Source of the DNA: Chitinophaga deserti
GTDB taxonomy: Bacteria > Bacteroidota > Bacteroidia > Chitinophagales > Chitinophagaceae
Length of the DNA stretch: 64,000 nt
Assembly: GCF_003149455.1 (NCBI RefSeq)
Contig: NZ_QFFK01000001.1
Span: 434,001-498,000, forward strand
Reading direction: 5' to 3'
Shown here: in pieces, positions 33,401-41,089 of the stretch
How positions within the stretch are numbered: the first letter of the stretch is position 1
Layout of the letters: every line of letters begins with the position of its first letter
Position numbers and translations under genes: made by a program
Notes under the pieces: model-generated
Seen by the model: the letters and a program-made list of their open reading frames with translations, nothing else
What the model was told of the DNA's origin: nothing
The model's database searches: none

Positions 33401-33907
33401 TCAAAAAATCAGGGGCAGGTACTCCCGCAACTCCTCATGGAGGATACGTAGGGCCTTCCCCATCTGGTTCTCAACAGTTTTAACAGAAATATTCATCACG
33501 GTGGCAATTTCAGCATATTTCAGCTGCTCCTTCCGGCTAAGCACGAACACTTCGCGGCAGCGCTCCGGTAGCTTGTCCAGCGCCTGCTCGAGGCGGCCTT
33601 CCAGCTCCCTTGCCTGGAGCGACATCTGCACCGATTCGTCCTGCAAACGGCCAAAGGAAAGTTCCTTTTCCGTCCGCACCTGCTGCTTCCGCCACTGGCT
33701 GATAGCCGTATTGCGGATAGATGTAAAGAGGTACGACCGCTCCGACCCGGAAATACGGATCTGATCCCGCTTTTCCCATATCTGGGAGAAGACGAGCTGC
33801 ACCACTTCCTCGGCCTGCCAGGGGTCACCGGTATAATGCACGGCGAAAGCCAGGCAGTGGGGGTGATGCTCGCGGAAGAGCCGTTCAAATGCAGGAAGGT
33901 CCAACAT
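33401..33907 (-). CDS. ECF RNA polymerase sigma-70 factor
   Basis: 168 residues from the ATG at 33907; upstream codons in the same frame overlap the promoter and are not expected to be translated. Region 2 (AFERLFREHHPHCLAFAVHYTGD, EEVVQLVFSQIWEKRD) and region 4 (LPERCREVFVLSRKEQLKYAEIATVMNISVKTVENQMGKAL) are complete. Together with FecR, STN receptor and DUF4249 it forms a cell-surface signalling set that probably activates its own operon. Confidence 0.92.
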   Translation of the reverse strand: MLDLPAFERLFREHHPHCLAFAVHYTGDPWQAEEVVQLVFSQIWEKRDQIRISGSERSYLFTSIRNTAISQWRKQQVRTEKELSFGRLQDESVQMSLQARELEGRLEQALDKLPERCREVFVLSRKEQLKYAEIATVMNISVKTVENQMGKALRILHEELREYLPLIF

Positions 33908-33918
33908 GATTGTTGCGG

Positions 33919-33926
33919 CAAAATTA
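33919..33926 (-). promoter_or_regulatory. -7 element TAATTTTG of the ECF sigma gene
   Basis: Matches TAnnTTTG on the minus strand and ends 11 bases before the ATG at 33907. This supports the internal start of the sigma gene. Confidence 0.55.
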
Positions 33927-33974
33927 GGTGCCCCGGACTCATAAACCAAATAGCCGTTGGTCTGGGCAATTTTA

Positions 33975-33982
33975 TATCTTTG
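33975..33982 (+). promoter_or_regulatory. -7 element TATCTTTG of pyrD
   Basis: TAnnTTTG element seven bases before the ATG at 33990. It argues against the longer reading frame starting at 33957, which would begin upstream of the promoter. Confidence 0.6.
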
Positions 33983-33989
33983 CGCGGAC

Positions 33990-35015
33990 ATGTACGGTTT
34001 AATCAAGAAAATACTTTTCGGCTTCCCCCCTGAGCGTATTCACTATGGTGTAATGCGCGGACTGAAAGTCGTAAACGCGCTGCCCTTCGGCAAAAATCTG
34101 CTGGACGCATGCTGCCGCCCGAAAAATGATGGCCTCGAACGCAAGCTCTGGGGCCTCACATTTGCCAACCCCGTAGGCCTTGCCGCCGGCTTCGATAAAG
34201 ATGCCCGGTTCATTGACGAACTGGCCCACCTTGGCTTCGGCTTCGTGGAAATAGGCACGGTCACCCCCCTCCCCCAACCCGGCAACGATCTGCCAAGGTT
34301 ATTCCGCCTCCCGGAAGATGAAGCGCTCATCAACCGCATGGGCTTCAACAATGAAGGGGTACGCGCTGCTGCTAAAAGGTTGCAGAAACGTAAAACCAAC
34401 CTCATCATCGGTGGCAACATCGGTAAAAATAAACTGACACCCAACGAAGAGGCAGTAAGCGATTACGAGAAATGCTTCCATGCTCTTTTTGAAGTGGTAG
34501 ACTATTTCGTGGTGAACGTAAGCTCACCCAATACACCCAACCTCCGTGCCCTGCAGGAAAAAGAGCCGCTCAAACAGCTGCTCCACCACCTGCAAACGCT
34601 CAACAACCAAAAGAGCAAACCCAAACCCATCCTCCTCAAAATTGCCCCGGACTTAACCAACGAACAACTCGATGACATCATCGAGATCGTTCAGGAAACG
34701 GAGCTGGCGGGCCTGGTAGCCACCAATACCACCATCAGCCGCGAAGGCCTGAACACCCCGGCCGAAGAACTGGAGAAGATAGGAGCAGGCGGCCTTAGCG
34801 GGCGCCCTGTGCGGGAACGCTCTACGGAAGTGATCCGGTATATCCACGAAAAATCAGGGGGTAAGATCCCCATCATCGCTGTAGGCGGCATCTTTACCGC
34901 TGCCGATGCGCAGGAGAAACTGGACGCCGGCGCCAGCCTCGTACAGGTATATACCGGGTTCATCTACGAAGGACCCACCATCGTTAAAAAAATCTGCCAG
35001 GGATTATCTGTTTAA
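33990..35015 (+). CDS. pyrD: Dihydroorotate dehydrogenase (quinone type, class 2)
   Basis: Flavoenzyme at the inner membrane that oxidises dihydroorotate using quinone. 341 residues with an N-terminal amphipathic helix ([20 protein letters not shown]) typical of class 2 enzymes. Further motifs are [15 protein letters not shown], and the catalytic serine region [13 protein letters not shown], then LVATNTT and [10 protein letters not shown]. It lies nine bases before the TerC gene and is probably co-transcribed with it. Confidence 0.94.
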   Translation: MYGLIKKILFGFPPERIHYGVMRGLKVVNALPFGKNLLDACCRPKNDGLERKLWGLTFANPVGLAAGFDKDARFIDELAHLGFGFVEIGTVTPLPQPGNDLPRLFRLPEDEALINRMGFNNEGVRAAAKRLQKRKTNLIIGGNIGKNKLTPNEEAVSDYEKCFHALFEVVDYFVVNVSSPNTPNLRALQEKEPLKQLLHHLQTLNNQKSKPKPILLKIAPDLTNEQLDDIIEIVQETELAGLVATNTTISREGLNTPAEELEKIGAGGLSGRPVRERSTEVIRYIHEKSGGKIPIIAVGGIFTAADAQEKLDAGASLVQVYTGFIYEGPTIVKKICQGLSV

Positions 35016-35024
35016 CCAATACCA

Positions 35025-35822
35025 ATGATAGCATTTCAAGAACTCCTCACCGCTGATGCCCTTATCAGTTTGCTGACCCTCACTGTCATGGAAGTGGTAC
35101 TGGGGATCGACAACGTGATCTTCGTTTCCATCGTCATGAACAGGCTGCCGGAAGAAAAGCGCCTGAAAGCCCGCCGCATCTGGATGTTTACCGGCATCGC
35201 CGTCCGCATCGTTTTGCTGCTGTGCATCGGCTACATCATCCGCGCCACGGAACCGCTGTTTACCATTTTCGGTAACGCCATCTCCCTCCGCGACCTCATC
35301 ATGCTGGCAGGCGGCCTCTTCCTCCTCGTGAAAACCACGCTGGAAATCCACCACAAGCTGGAAGGGGAAGAAGATGAAACCCAACAGGGAGGCACCAAAA
35401 AAGCAGCAGCTACCCTCGCCAATGTGGTAGGACAGATCATCCTGATCGACATGGTATTTTCCTTCGACAGTATCATCACTGCGGTAGGCCTTGCCAAGCA
35501 CGTAGAGATAATGATCATCGCGGTAATCATCGCCATGTTCATCATGTTCTCCTTCGCCCCCCGCATCAGCGCATTCATTCACAAACATCCCACGCTTAAA
35601 ATGCTGGCACTGTCGTTCCTCATCATGGTAGGCGGCATCCTTATCATAGAAGGCTGGAACCCCGAAGCGGTACACGATCTTCACCTGAAGAACTATGTGT
35701 ATTTCGCCATGGCGTTTTCCTTTATCGTGGAGTTGCTTAACATGCGCGTACGCAAGCAGAAGCCTTCACATCCCGTAGAACTGCGCGGCCCGAAAGAGAC
35801 CGACCTCGAACCGAAAAAATAA
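35025..35822 (+). CDS. TerC family integral membrane protein
   Basis: 265 residues with about seven membrane segments and the family motifs EVVLGIDNVIFVSIVMNRLP and DMVFSFDSIITAVGLA, each with membrane-embedded acidic residues. TerC proteins are tied to tellurite resistance and to manganese or other metal handling for exported proteins. The C-terminal tail is charged and cytoplasmic. Co-transcription with pyrD is likely from the nine-base gap; no functional link is known. Confidence 0.9.
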   Translation: MIAFQELLTADALISLLTLTVMEVVLGIDNVIFVSIVMNRLPEEKRLKARRIWMFTGIAVRIVLLLCIGYIIRATEPLFTIFGNAISLRDLIMLAGGLFLLVKTTLEIHHKLEGEEDETQQGGTKKAAATLANVVGQIILIDMVFSFDSIITAVGLAKHVEIMIIAVIIAMFIMFSFAPRISAFIHKHPTLKMLALSFLIMVGGILIIEGWNPEAVHDLHLKNYVYFAMAFSFIVELLNMRVRKQKPSHPVELRGPKETDLEPKK

Positions 35823-35841
35823 CTTCGTTTCTACAACATAA

Positions 35842-35880
35842 AAGGCTGGCCCGCATTACGCAGGCCAGCCTTCTTTTTTG
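35842..35880. terminator. Bidirectional intrinsic terminator
   Basis: AAGGCTGGCC at 35842-35851 pairs with GGCCAGCCTT at 35863-35872. A T-rich tract follows on the plus strand and a shorter one on the minus strand. It serves terC and the convergent methyltransferase gene. Confidence 0.8.
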
Positions 35881-35893
35881 TAAATCCCTCACG

Positions 35894-36766
35894 TTAAACG
35901 GGCTTCGTCAAATGGAGGAAAAGGTTCACGCCCGCTGGCTCGCTCCTCACTTCCGGTGCCCAGTTAGCAGCGCCCGCCTGCCTTGCAAGGTCCGTCAATT
36001 GAGCAGGGCTTCTATGGTGGAGGTACCATTGCATCCCCACTTCCATGAATGCGCGGTTGGGGTTCGTATCAGAAAAGTTACCGATCACCAGTTCAGCTCC
36101 CGGCTCCACACAGCTCAGGAGCTTCCGCAACACCCGTACAAAAACGGCATCGGTAAAATAATCGAACAGGCCCGACGACCAAACCAGCTGATACGAACCT
36201 TCTGCTTTCCAGGTAAGGATGTTCTGCTGCCTGAACTGCACACGCTTATTCCCTTCAAGCAGGGATTGTGCGTAGGTAATCGCATGCGCATCGTATTCCA
36301 GGCAATCCACTGTAATGGGCGCCTGCGGCCATGTCTTGTAAAACTCAAATACATCCCGCGCAGGACCGCTGGCTACATTGAGTACCCGGCCAGGCATACC
36401 ATTGGTGAGCAGGTCTTTGAAATAAGTTTTCCTGTTGCGGACAGCCACTGCCGCAGGCTGTGCCTGCGCAAAAGCATCCCAGCGGGTAATGTGTTCCCCT
36501 TCACCGGTGTAATGGGTGTACAGCCGGTCTATCAGCTGAAAATCGCCTGCATAGCCATATGGCTTAAGGCTGCAATATCCGGCAATGGAATCCTGGGAAT
36601 GAAAGGCTGCATGCTGTTCGCGCAGCAGTTCGAACTGCAGCATGAAAGCCTCGGGATCGCGGTGGTAAGCGCGGTTGAAATAATCATTGATTCGGGGATA
36701 ATCGCCCGCATCAGGGCCGGCAACGAACAGGCCGTGCAGGGCATCCGGTAGTGTACTCGTGAGCAT
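35894..36766 (-). CDS. Class I SAM-dependent methyltransferase, substrate unknown
   Basis: 290 residues from the ATG at 36766; a start 17 codons upstream is possible but begins with a hydrophobic stretch lacking support. Motif I reads VLNVASGPARDVFEF, followed by CLEYDAHAITYAQ (acidic end of strand 2) and LVWSSGLFDYFTD. The N-terminal region (YFNRAYHRDPEAF) is helical. The protein looks cytosolic. Context gives no substrate: neighbours are terC and rsmE. Confidence 0.75.
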   Translation of the reverse strand: MLTSTLPDALHGLFVAGPDAGDYPRINDYFNRAYHRDPEAFMLQFELLREQHAAFHSQDSIAGYCSLKPYGYAGDFQLIDRLYTHYTGEGEHITRWDAFAQAQPAAVAVRNRKTYFKDLLTNGMPGRVLNVASGPARDVFEFYKTWPQAPITVDCLEYDAHAITYAQSLLEGNKRVQFRQQNILTWKAEGSYQLVWSSGLFDYFTDAVFVRVLRKLLSCVEPGAELVIGNFSDTNPNRAFMEVGMQWYLHHRSPAQLTDLARQAGAANWAPEVRSEPAGVNLFLHLTKPV

Positions 36767-36874
36767 GGGGTATAGTATGGCTTTGATGATGAGCCACAAA
36801 ACTATACCGGGGTGCATGGGTGGAGAATGGGAGTTACTACCTACAGGATGGGCAACATTACTTACCGGTTATCC

Positions 36875-37582
36875 TTATCCGTTATTAACTGCCGCCATCA
36901 GGGTACAGCCTACCAGTCCGGCAGTTTCTGTACGAAGGCGAGTGCTGCCCAATGTAACAGGATGATAACCATATTGCAAAGCCAGCTCCACTTCCTCAGC
37001 AGTAAAATCGCCTTCAGGCCCGATGAGCAGCAGCGCATTTTCACCGGGGCGTACTGCCTTCAGAACAGATTGTTTTTCTCCGGGAAGACAATGTGCGATA
37101 AAACGCTGTCCTTCTGCCGCCATGAGTGATTCAAATGGCTGCGGAACCGGGAGTTTGGGGAGATGCCATTGGCGGGACTGGAGCATGGCCGATACAAGGA
37201 TGCTTTCCAGCCGCTCCATTTTCAGGTTCTCTTTTTCCGTACGCTTCGTTATAAGCGGGATGATCTCAGCCATTCCGATCTCGGTGGCTTTTTCCAGGAA
37301 CCACTCCATGCGGGAAGCGTTCTTGGTAAAGGCAATGCCGATTTTTAAACGTGGTACCGGCGCAGGAATCTGTTCCGTTTCCAATATGGCGGATACGCAC
37401 TTCTTACGGTGATCGTCAGTAATCTCAGCAGTATACTTTCCGCCTCGGCCATCGGCCAGCAGAATTTTATCGCCTTTCGTTTTGCGCAATACGGTCACGC
37501 AATACTTTGAAGTAGGCTCATCCATCGTGTAGGCGGTGGTACCGGTTACCATATCGCCGGCAAAGAAAACGGGCAGTTCCAT
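36875..37582 (-). CDS. rsmE: 16S rRNA (uracil-1498-N3)-methyltransferase RsmE
   Basis: SPOUT-fold enzyme of 235 residues that methylates U1498 of 16S rRNA. It has the N-terminal PUA-like part (FAGDMVTGTTAYTMDEPTSKYCVTVLR), the segment ATEIGMAEIIPLITKRTE, and the knot motifs LLIGPEGDFTAEEVELA and VTLGSTRLRTETAGL. It follows the MATE gene by nine bases on the same strand. Confidence 0.93.
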   Translation of the reverse strand: MELPVFFAGDMVTGTTAYTMDEPTSKYCVTVLRKTKGDKILLADGRGGKYTAEITDDHRKKCVSAILETEQIPAPVPRLKIGIAFTKNASRMEWFLEKATEIGMAEIIPLITKRTEKENLKMERLESILVSAMLQSRQWHLPKLPVPQPFESLMAAEGQRFIAHCLPGEKQSVLKAVRPGENALLLIGPEGDFTAEEVELALQYGYHPVTLGSTRLRTETAGLVGCTLMAAVNNG

Positions 37583-37591
37583 CCGGCAAAA

Positions 37592-38953
37592 TTAGTTTTT
37601 TCCCGCTTGCAGTTCCAGCCTGCGGGTAATATTCTGGAACCGGAAAAATAACAGGGCCGATGCCACCAGTAATCCCAGCGAGAGTCCCCACCATATCCCC
37701 TGAATACCCAGCTTCAACGGGAAACCGAGCAGATACCCGATGGGGAGGCCCAGCACCCAGTATGCGATCATGGTAATGACAGTAGGAATTTTCACATCGC
37801 CAAGCCCGCGCAATACACCCAGACCTACCACCTGCGTACCGTCGAACAACTGGAAGAAGGCAGCTATCAGCAGCAGGCCGGATGCCATGGCGATCACAGC
37901 AGGGTCCTGAATATATAAGGTAGGCAGGAACCTGGAGCCCAGCACAAATATGAGTGCCGATATCCCCATCATCACCAATACCATATGATAACTGGCGATG
38001 GCAGACTTCCGCAGGTCCGCCCAGTTACCTGCCCCGAGGTTATTACCACTGCGGATACCCGCAGCTGCGGATACCCCGCTGGCCATCATATACGTCATGG
38101 CAGCCAGCGATATTGCGATCTGATGAGCAGCCTGCTCTTCAGAACCCAGCCAGCCCGCCATGATTACGGCACCACTGAAAGCACTCACTTCAAAAATATA
38201 CTGTAGCGCCACCGGTGTACCCAGTCCGGATATTTTCTTCAATACGGCGCGGGAGATGTCCCGGAAATGGAAGTCTGCGAGGTATTCCTTAAAACGGGGC
38301 GCTTTCAGGACATACCAGGCCATGGTGATACCCATGAGCAGGCGGTCGGTGAAAGTAGCGATACCCACCCCGGCAATGCCCATCCTGGGCATTCCCAGGA
38401 AACCGTATACAAGGGTTACGCCCAGTACAATGTTCAGGATGTTACCGATAATGCTGATGTTCATGGCCTGCCGGGTGAAGCCCAGCCCTTCCGCGAATTG
38501 CTTGAAGGTGAGGAACACCATGAGCGGCAGGTAAGAGAAGGCGAGATAATTGAGGAACACACGCGCCTGCGCTGCAACATCCGGCGGCTGGCCCATGCGG
38601 TGGAGATTGTAACCTACCAGCACGATCAGCCCGAACATCACCACCCCGGTGATCATGTTAATGATAAAACTATGCGCCAGCAGCCGCCCGCAATTAGCCC
38701 TGTTCCCCCGGCCGTTCTCCTGTGCGATGAGCGGCGTTAGTCCGTACGACATGCCGATACCCGTTACCATAAATATCGTGAACAGGCTGACGCCCAGCGA
38801 AACTGCTGCCAGCGGTACTTTACCGGTATGCCCGATGATGATACTGTCGCTCAGGCCCACCAGTGTATGCCCCAGCTGGGAAATCACTACGGGGTAGGCG
38901 AGGTGAAAATTATCCTTGTAATGGTGTTTATACTTTTCGTAAATCCGCTTCAT
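37592..38953 (-). CDS. MATE family multidrug efflux transporter
   Basis: 453 residues, about 12 membrane segments in two repeats. Family patterns include SQLGHTLVGLSDSIIIGHTG near the N-terminus and the repeat-2 GTPVALQYIFEVSAFSGAVIMAGW. It would extrude cationic compounds using a Na+ or H+ gradient (NorM-like). The specific substrate cannot be read. It is upstream of rsmE with a nine-base gap. Confidence 0.9.
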   Translation of the reverse strand: MKRIYEKYKHHYKDNFHLAYPVVISQLGHTLVGLSDSIIIGHTGKVPLAAVSLGVSLFTIFMVTGIGMSYGLTPLIAQENGRGNRANCGRLLAHSFIINMITGVVMFGLIVLVGYNLHRMGQPPDVAAQARVFLNYLAFSYLPLMVFLTFKQFAEGLGFTRQAMNISIIGNILNIVLGVTLVYGFLGMPRMGIAGVGIATFTDRLLMGITMAWYVLKAPRFKEYLADFHFRDISRAVLKKISGLGTPVALQYIFEVSAFSGAVIMAGWLGSEEQAAHQIAISLAAMTYMMASGVSAAAGIRSGNNLGAGNWADLRKSAIASYHMVLVMMGISALIFVLGSRFLPTLYIQDPAVIAMASGLLLIAAFFQLFDGTQVVGLGVLRGLGDVKIPTVITMIAYWVLGLPIGYLLGFPLKLGIQGIWWGLSLGLLVASALLFFRFQNITRRLELQAGKN

Positions 38954-38962
38954 ATTGAGTCA

Positions 38963-39001
38963 TTAAAAAGGCCGGTCTTTCTTTGCAGAACGACCGGCCT
39001 T
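38963..39001 (-). terminator. Intrinsic terminator of dnaB
   Basis: AAGGCCGGTC at 38968-38977 pairs with GACCGGCCTT at 38992-39001. On the minus strand a T run follows. It separates dnaB from the MATE gene. Confidence 0.8.
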
Positions 39002-39025
39002 CGGTATTATGTGCAATGCTATCCT

Positions 39026-40600
39026 TTAGAACGGAGCATCACCGAATGCGTCGTCGTCAAAATCCATATCGTTCATCTTCGAACCTTTCTGGATGAACAC
39101 TTTAGCTTCATCGTAACCACCTGGGCCGCCGGGTTTACCCGGGAAGCTGGGAGCACCGCCGATGGGTGCGGGCGGACCATCTACGAAACCATCGTCTTCA
39201 AAACGCTGGAATTCGAGGATAGCGCGGAGCTTCACGGTATCGAGCTGACCGTTACGGTGTTTCGCGATACGAACGTGCGTTTCACCTTTATTGGATTCGC
39301 CCATTTCGTTGGTAGTGATATCGTAGTATTCAGGACGGTAGATGAACATAACCATGTCCGCATCCTGCTCGATAGCGCCCGATTCACGAAGATCCGACAG
39401 CTGTGGCATCTTATTACCGTCTTTACGTTTTTCCACGTCACGGGAGAGCTGGGAAAGTGCCAGTACCGGCACGTGCAGCTCTTTTGCGAGGCCTTTCAGA
39501 TCACGGGAGATTTTGGAAATCTCCTGTTCACGGTTCGTATTACGGCCATCGTTAGGGCCAGACATCAGCTGAAGGTAGTCAATGATGATAATACCTACAC
39601 CATGGTTATGCACGAGGCGTCGGCATTTGGCGCGGAGCTCGAAGATGTTGAGACCGGGGGTATCGTCGATAAAGATGGGCGCTTTTGCAAGGCGTTCGAT
39701 ACCATGGGTCATAAGCTTACGCATTTCATGCTCTTCGAGCTTACCACGCGTGATCTTTTCCAGCCTGATTTCTGATTCGGCGGACAGGATACGCTGAACG
39801 ATCTGCCCGCTGGACATTTCAAGGCTGAATACCGCTGCACCTTTCGCGAACTTCGGATGGAGGGCTGCGTTACGTGCAAGGTTAAGCGCGAACGCGGTTT
39901 TACCCACCGCAGGACGTGCCGCGAGGATGATAAGGTCGGAAGGCTGCCAGCCGTAAGTGATCTGATCGAGGGAGGGGAAGCCGGAGGGAACCCCGGTGAT
40001 TTCGTCGCCTTTATTCCGGAGGTCCTCGATACGCTTGATGGTATTAACGAGGATACGGTCGATGGAATCGTAGTTCTTACGGAGGTGGTTATTGGTTACT
40101 TCGAAGAGTTTGGACTCGGCAGCGTCGAGAAGGTCGAATACATCGGCCGTGTCTTCATAAGCTTCTGAAATGATTTCGCCGGAGATGCGGATAAGTTCGC
40201 GCTGGATGAACTTCTGCAGAACGATACGGGCGTGCGCTTCGATGTTGGCAGAAGAAACTACCATGTTGGTGAGGCGTGTCACAAAGAAGGGACCACCCAC
40301 CATTTCCAGCTCGCCGCCGGTTTTAAGTTCTTCTACAACTGTGAGAATATCCACCGGCATGGATTTACCGGCGAGGCGCTGCATGGCAGCGAATATTTTC
40401 TGGTGAGCGTCTACATAGAAACACTCGGCTTTGAGAATCTCAATTACAGTATCGAAAGCTCCTTTTTCCAGCATCAGTGCACCCAGTACGGCTTCCTCTA
40501 GCTCTTTTGACTGGGGGGGCACCTTTCCATACACCATCGTAGACAGGTCCACGCCGGGCTTACGGCGTGTGTTACGGTCTTTCTTCAGATTGAGATCCAT
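39026..40600 (-). CDS. dnaB: Replicative DNA helicase DnaB
   Basis: Hexameric 5'-3' helicase at the replication fork. 524 residues: an N-terminal primase-binding domain (PPQSKELEEAVLGALMLEKGAF), a linker, and the RecA-like motor with Walker A ARPAVGKTAFALN, Walker B IIIDYLQLMSG and arginine-rich KHRNGQLDTVKLR. A Gly/Pro-rich tail extends past the core. The gene points away from a cluster of DnaA-like boxes starting about 100 bases upstream of it. Confidence 0.96.
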   Translation of the reverse strand: MDLNLKKDRNTRRKPGVDLSTMVYGKVPPQSKELEEAVLGALMLEKGAFDTVIEILKAECFYVDAHQKIFAAMQRLAGKSMPVDILTVVEELKTGGELEMVGGPFFVTRLTNMVVSSANIEAHARIVLQKFIQRELIRISGEIISEAYEDTADVFDLLDAAESKLFEVTNNHLRKNYDSIDRILVNTIKRIEDLRNKGDEITGVPSGFPSLDQITYGWQPSDLIILAARPAVGKTAFALNLARNAALHPKFAKGAAVFSLEMSSGQIVQRILSAESEIRLEKITRGKLEEHEMRKLMTHGIERLAKAPIFIDDTPGLNIFELRAKCRRLVHNHGVGIIIIDYLQLMSGPNDGRNTNREQEISKISRDLKGLAKELHVPVLALSQLSRDVEKRKDGNKMPQLSDLRESGAIEQDADMVMFIYRPEYYDITTNEMGESNKGETHVRIAKHRNGQLDTVKLRAILEFQRFEDDGFVDGPPAPIGGAPSFPGKPGGPGGYDEAKVFIQKGSKMNDMDFDDDAFGDAPF

Positions 40601-40699
40601 TATATTAAGTCCTATGCGTTATGAAGTTAAAAAAGTGGTTACCGAATGGTTCCGGAAAAGGGATTTCTACAATTCCTGCATGATTCCATTCACCCATCT

Positions 40700-41040
40700 T
40701 TAACAAATTGTAAAATTATTTTCTAGCCGGTCAAATGAAGGTAATGGACTTTATCCATTTCCCTCCCGCACAGCCGAACTATATTTATTCCATCCATTCC
40801 CACTGCTTCGCGCACACCAATCAGGCAGTTATCCACCGTCCTGAACAAGTTTATCCACAAAATCAGCCTGCAACACACAACAAATGTCCGATTATTCACA
40901 ATCATTGTGCAAAAAGATTTTCCACATTTCCCTTGCGTAAAATTCCGCTGTCACGTACAGCAGAAGTTGTTAACTTTACGCGGCACAGCTTTGCCTCCGG
41001 CGGGGGCGCAAAGGTCTTGCAAAATATTGATTCACACAAC
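40700..41040. other. Candidate replication origin: DnaA-box cluster between dnaB and pheT
   Basis: The spacer has no credible gene. Boxes on the plus strand: TTATCCATT 40751, TTATCCACC 40829, TTATCCACA 40851 (perfect), TTATTCACA 40892 (fits TTATNCACA), TTTTCCACA 40918, TGATTCACA 41028. On the minus strand there is TTTTGCACA at 40914-40906. An AT-rich stretch TTTAACAAATTGTAAAATTA at 40700-40719 could be the unwinding element. Genes diverge on both sides. The origin role is inferred; regulation of dnaB or pheT by DnaA is an alternative. Confidence 0.5.
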
Positions 41041-41089
41041 ATTAAATCGATCCGACGTGTTTCGGACAATATAATACAAGGAGCATCCA

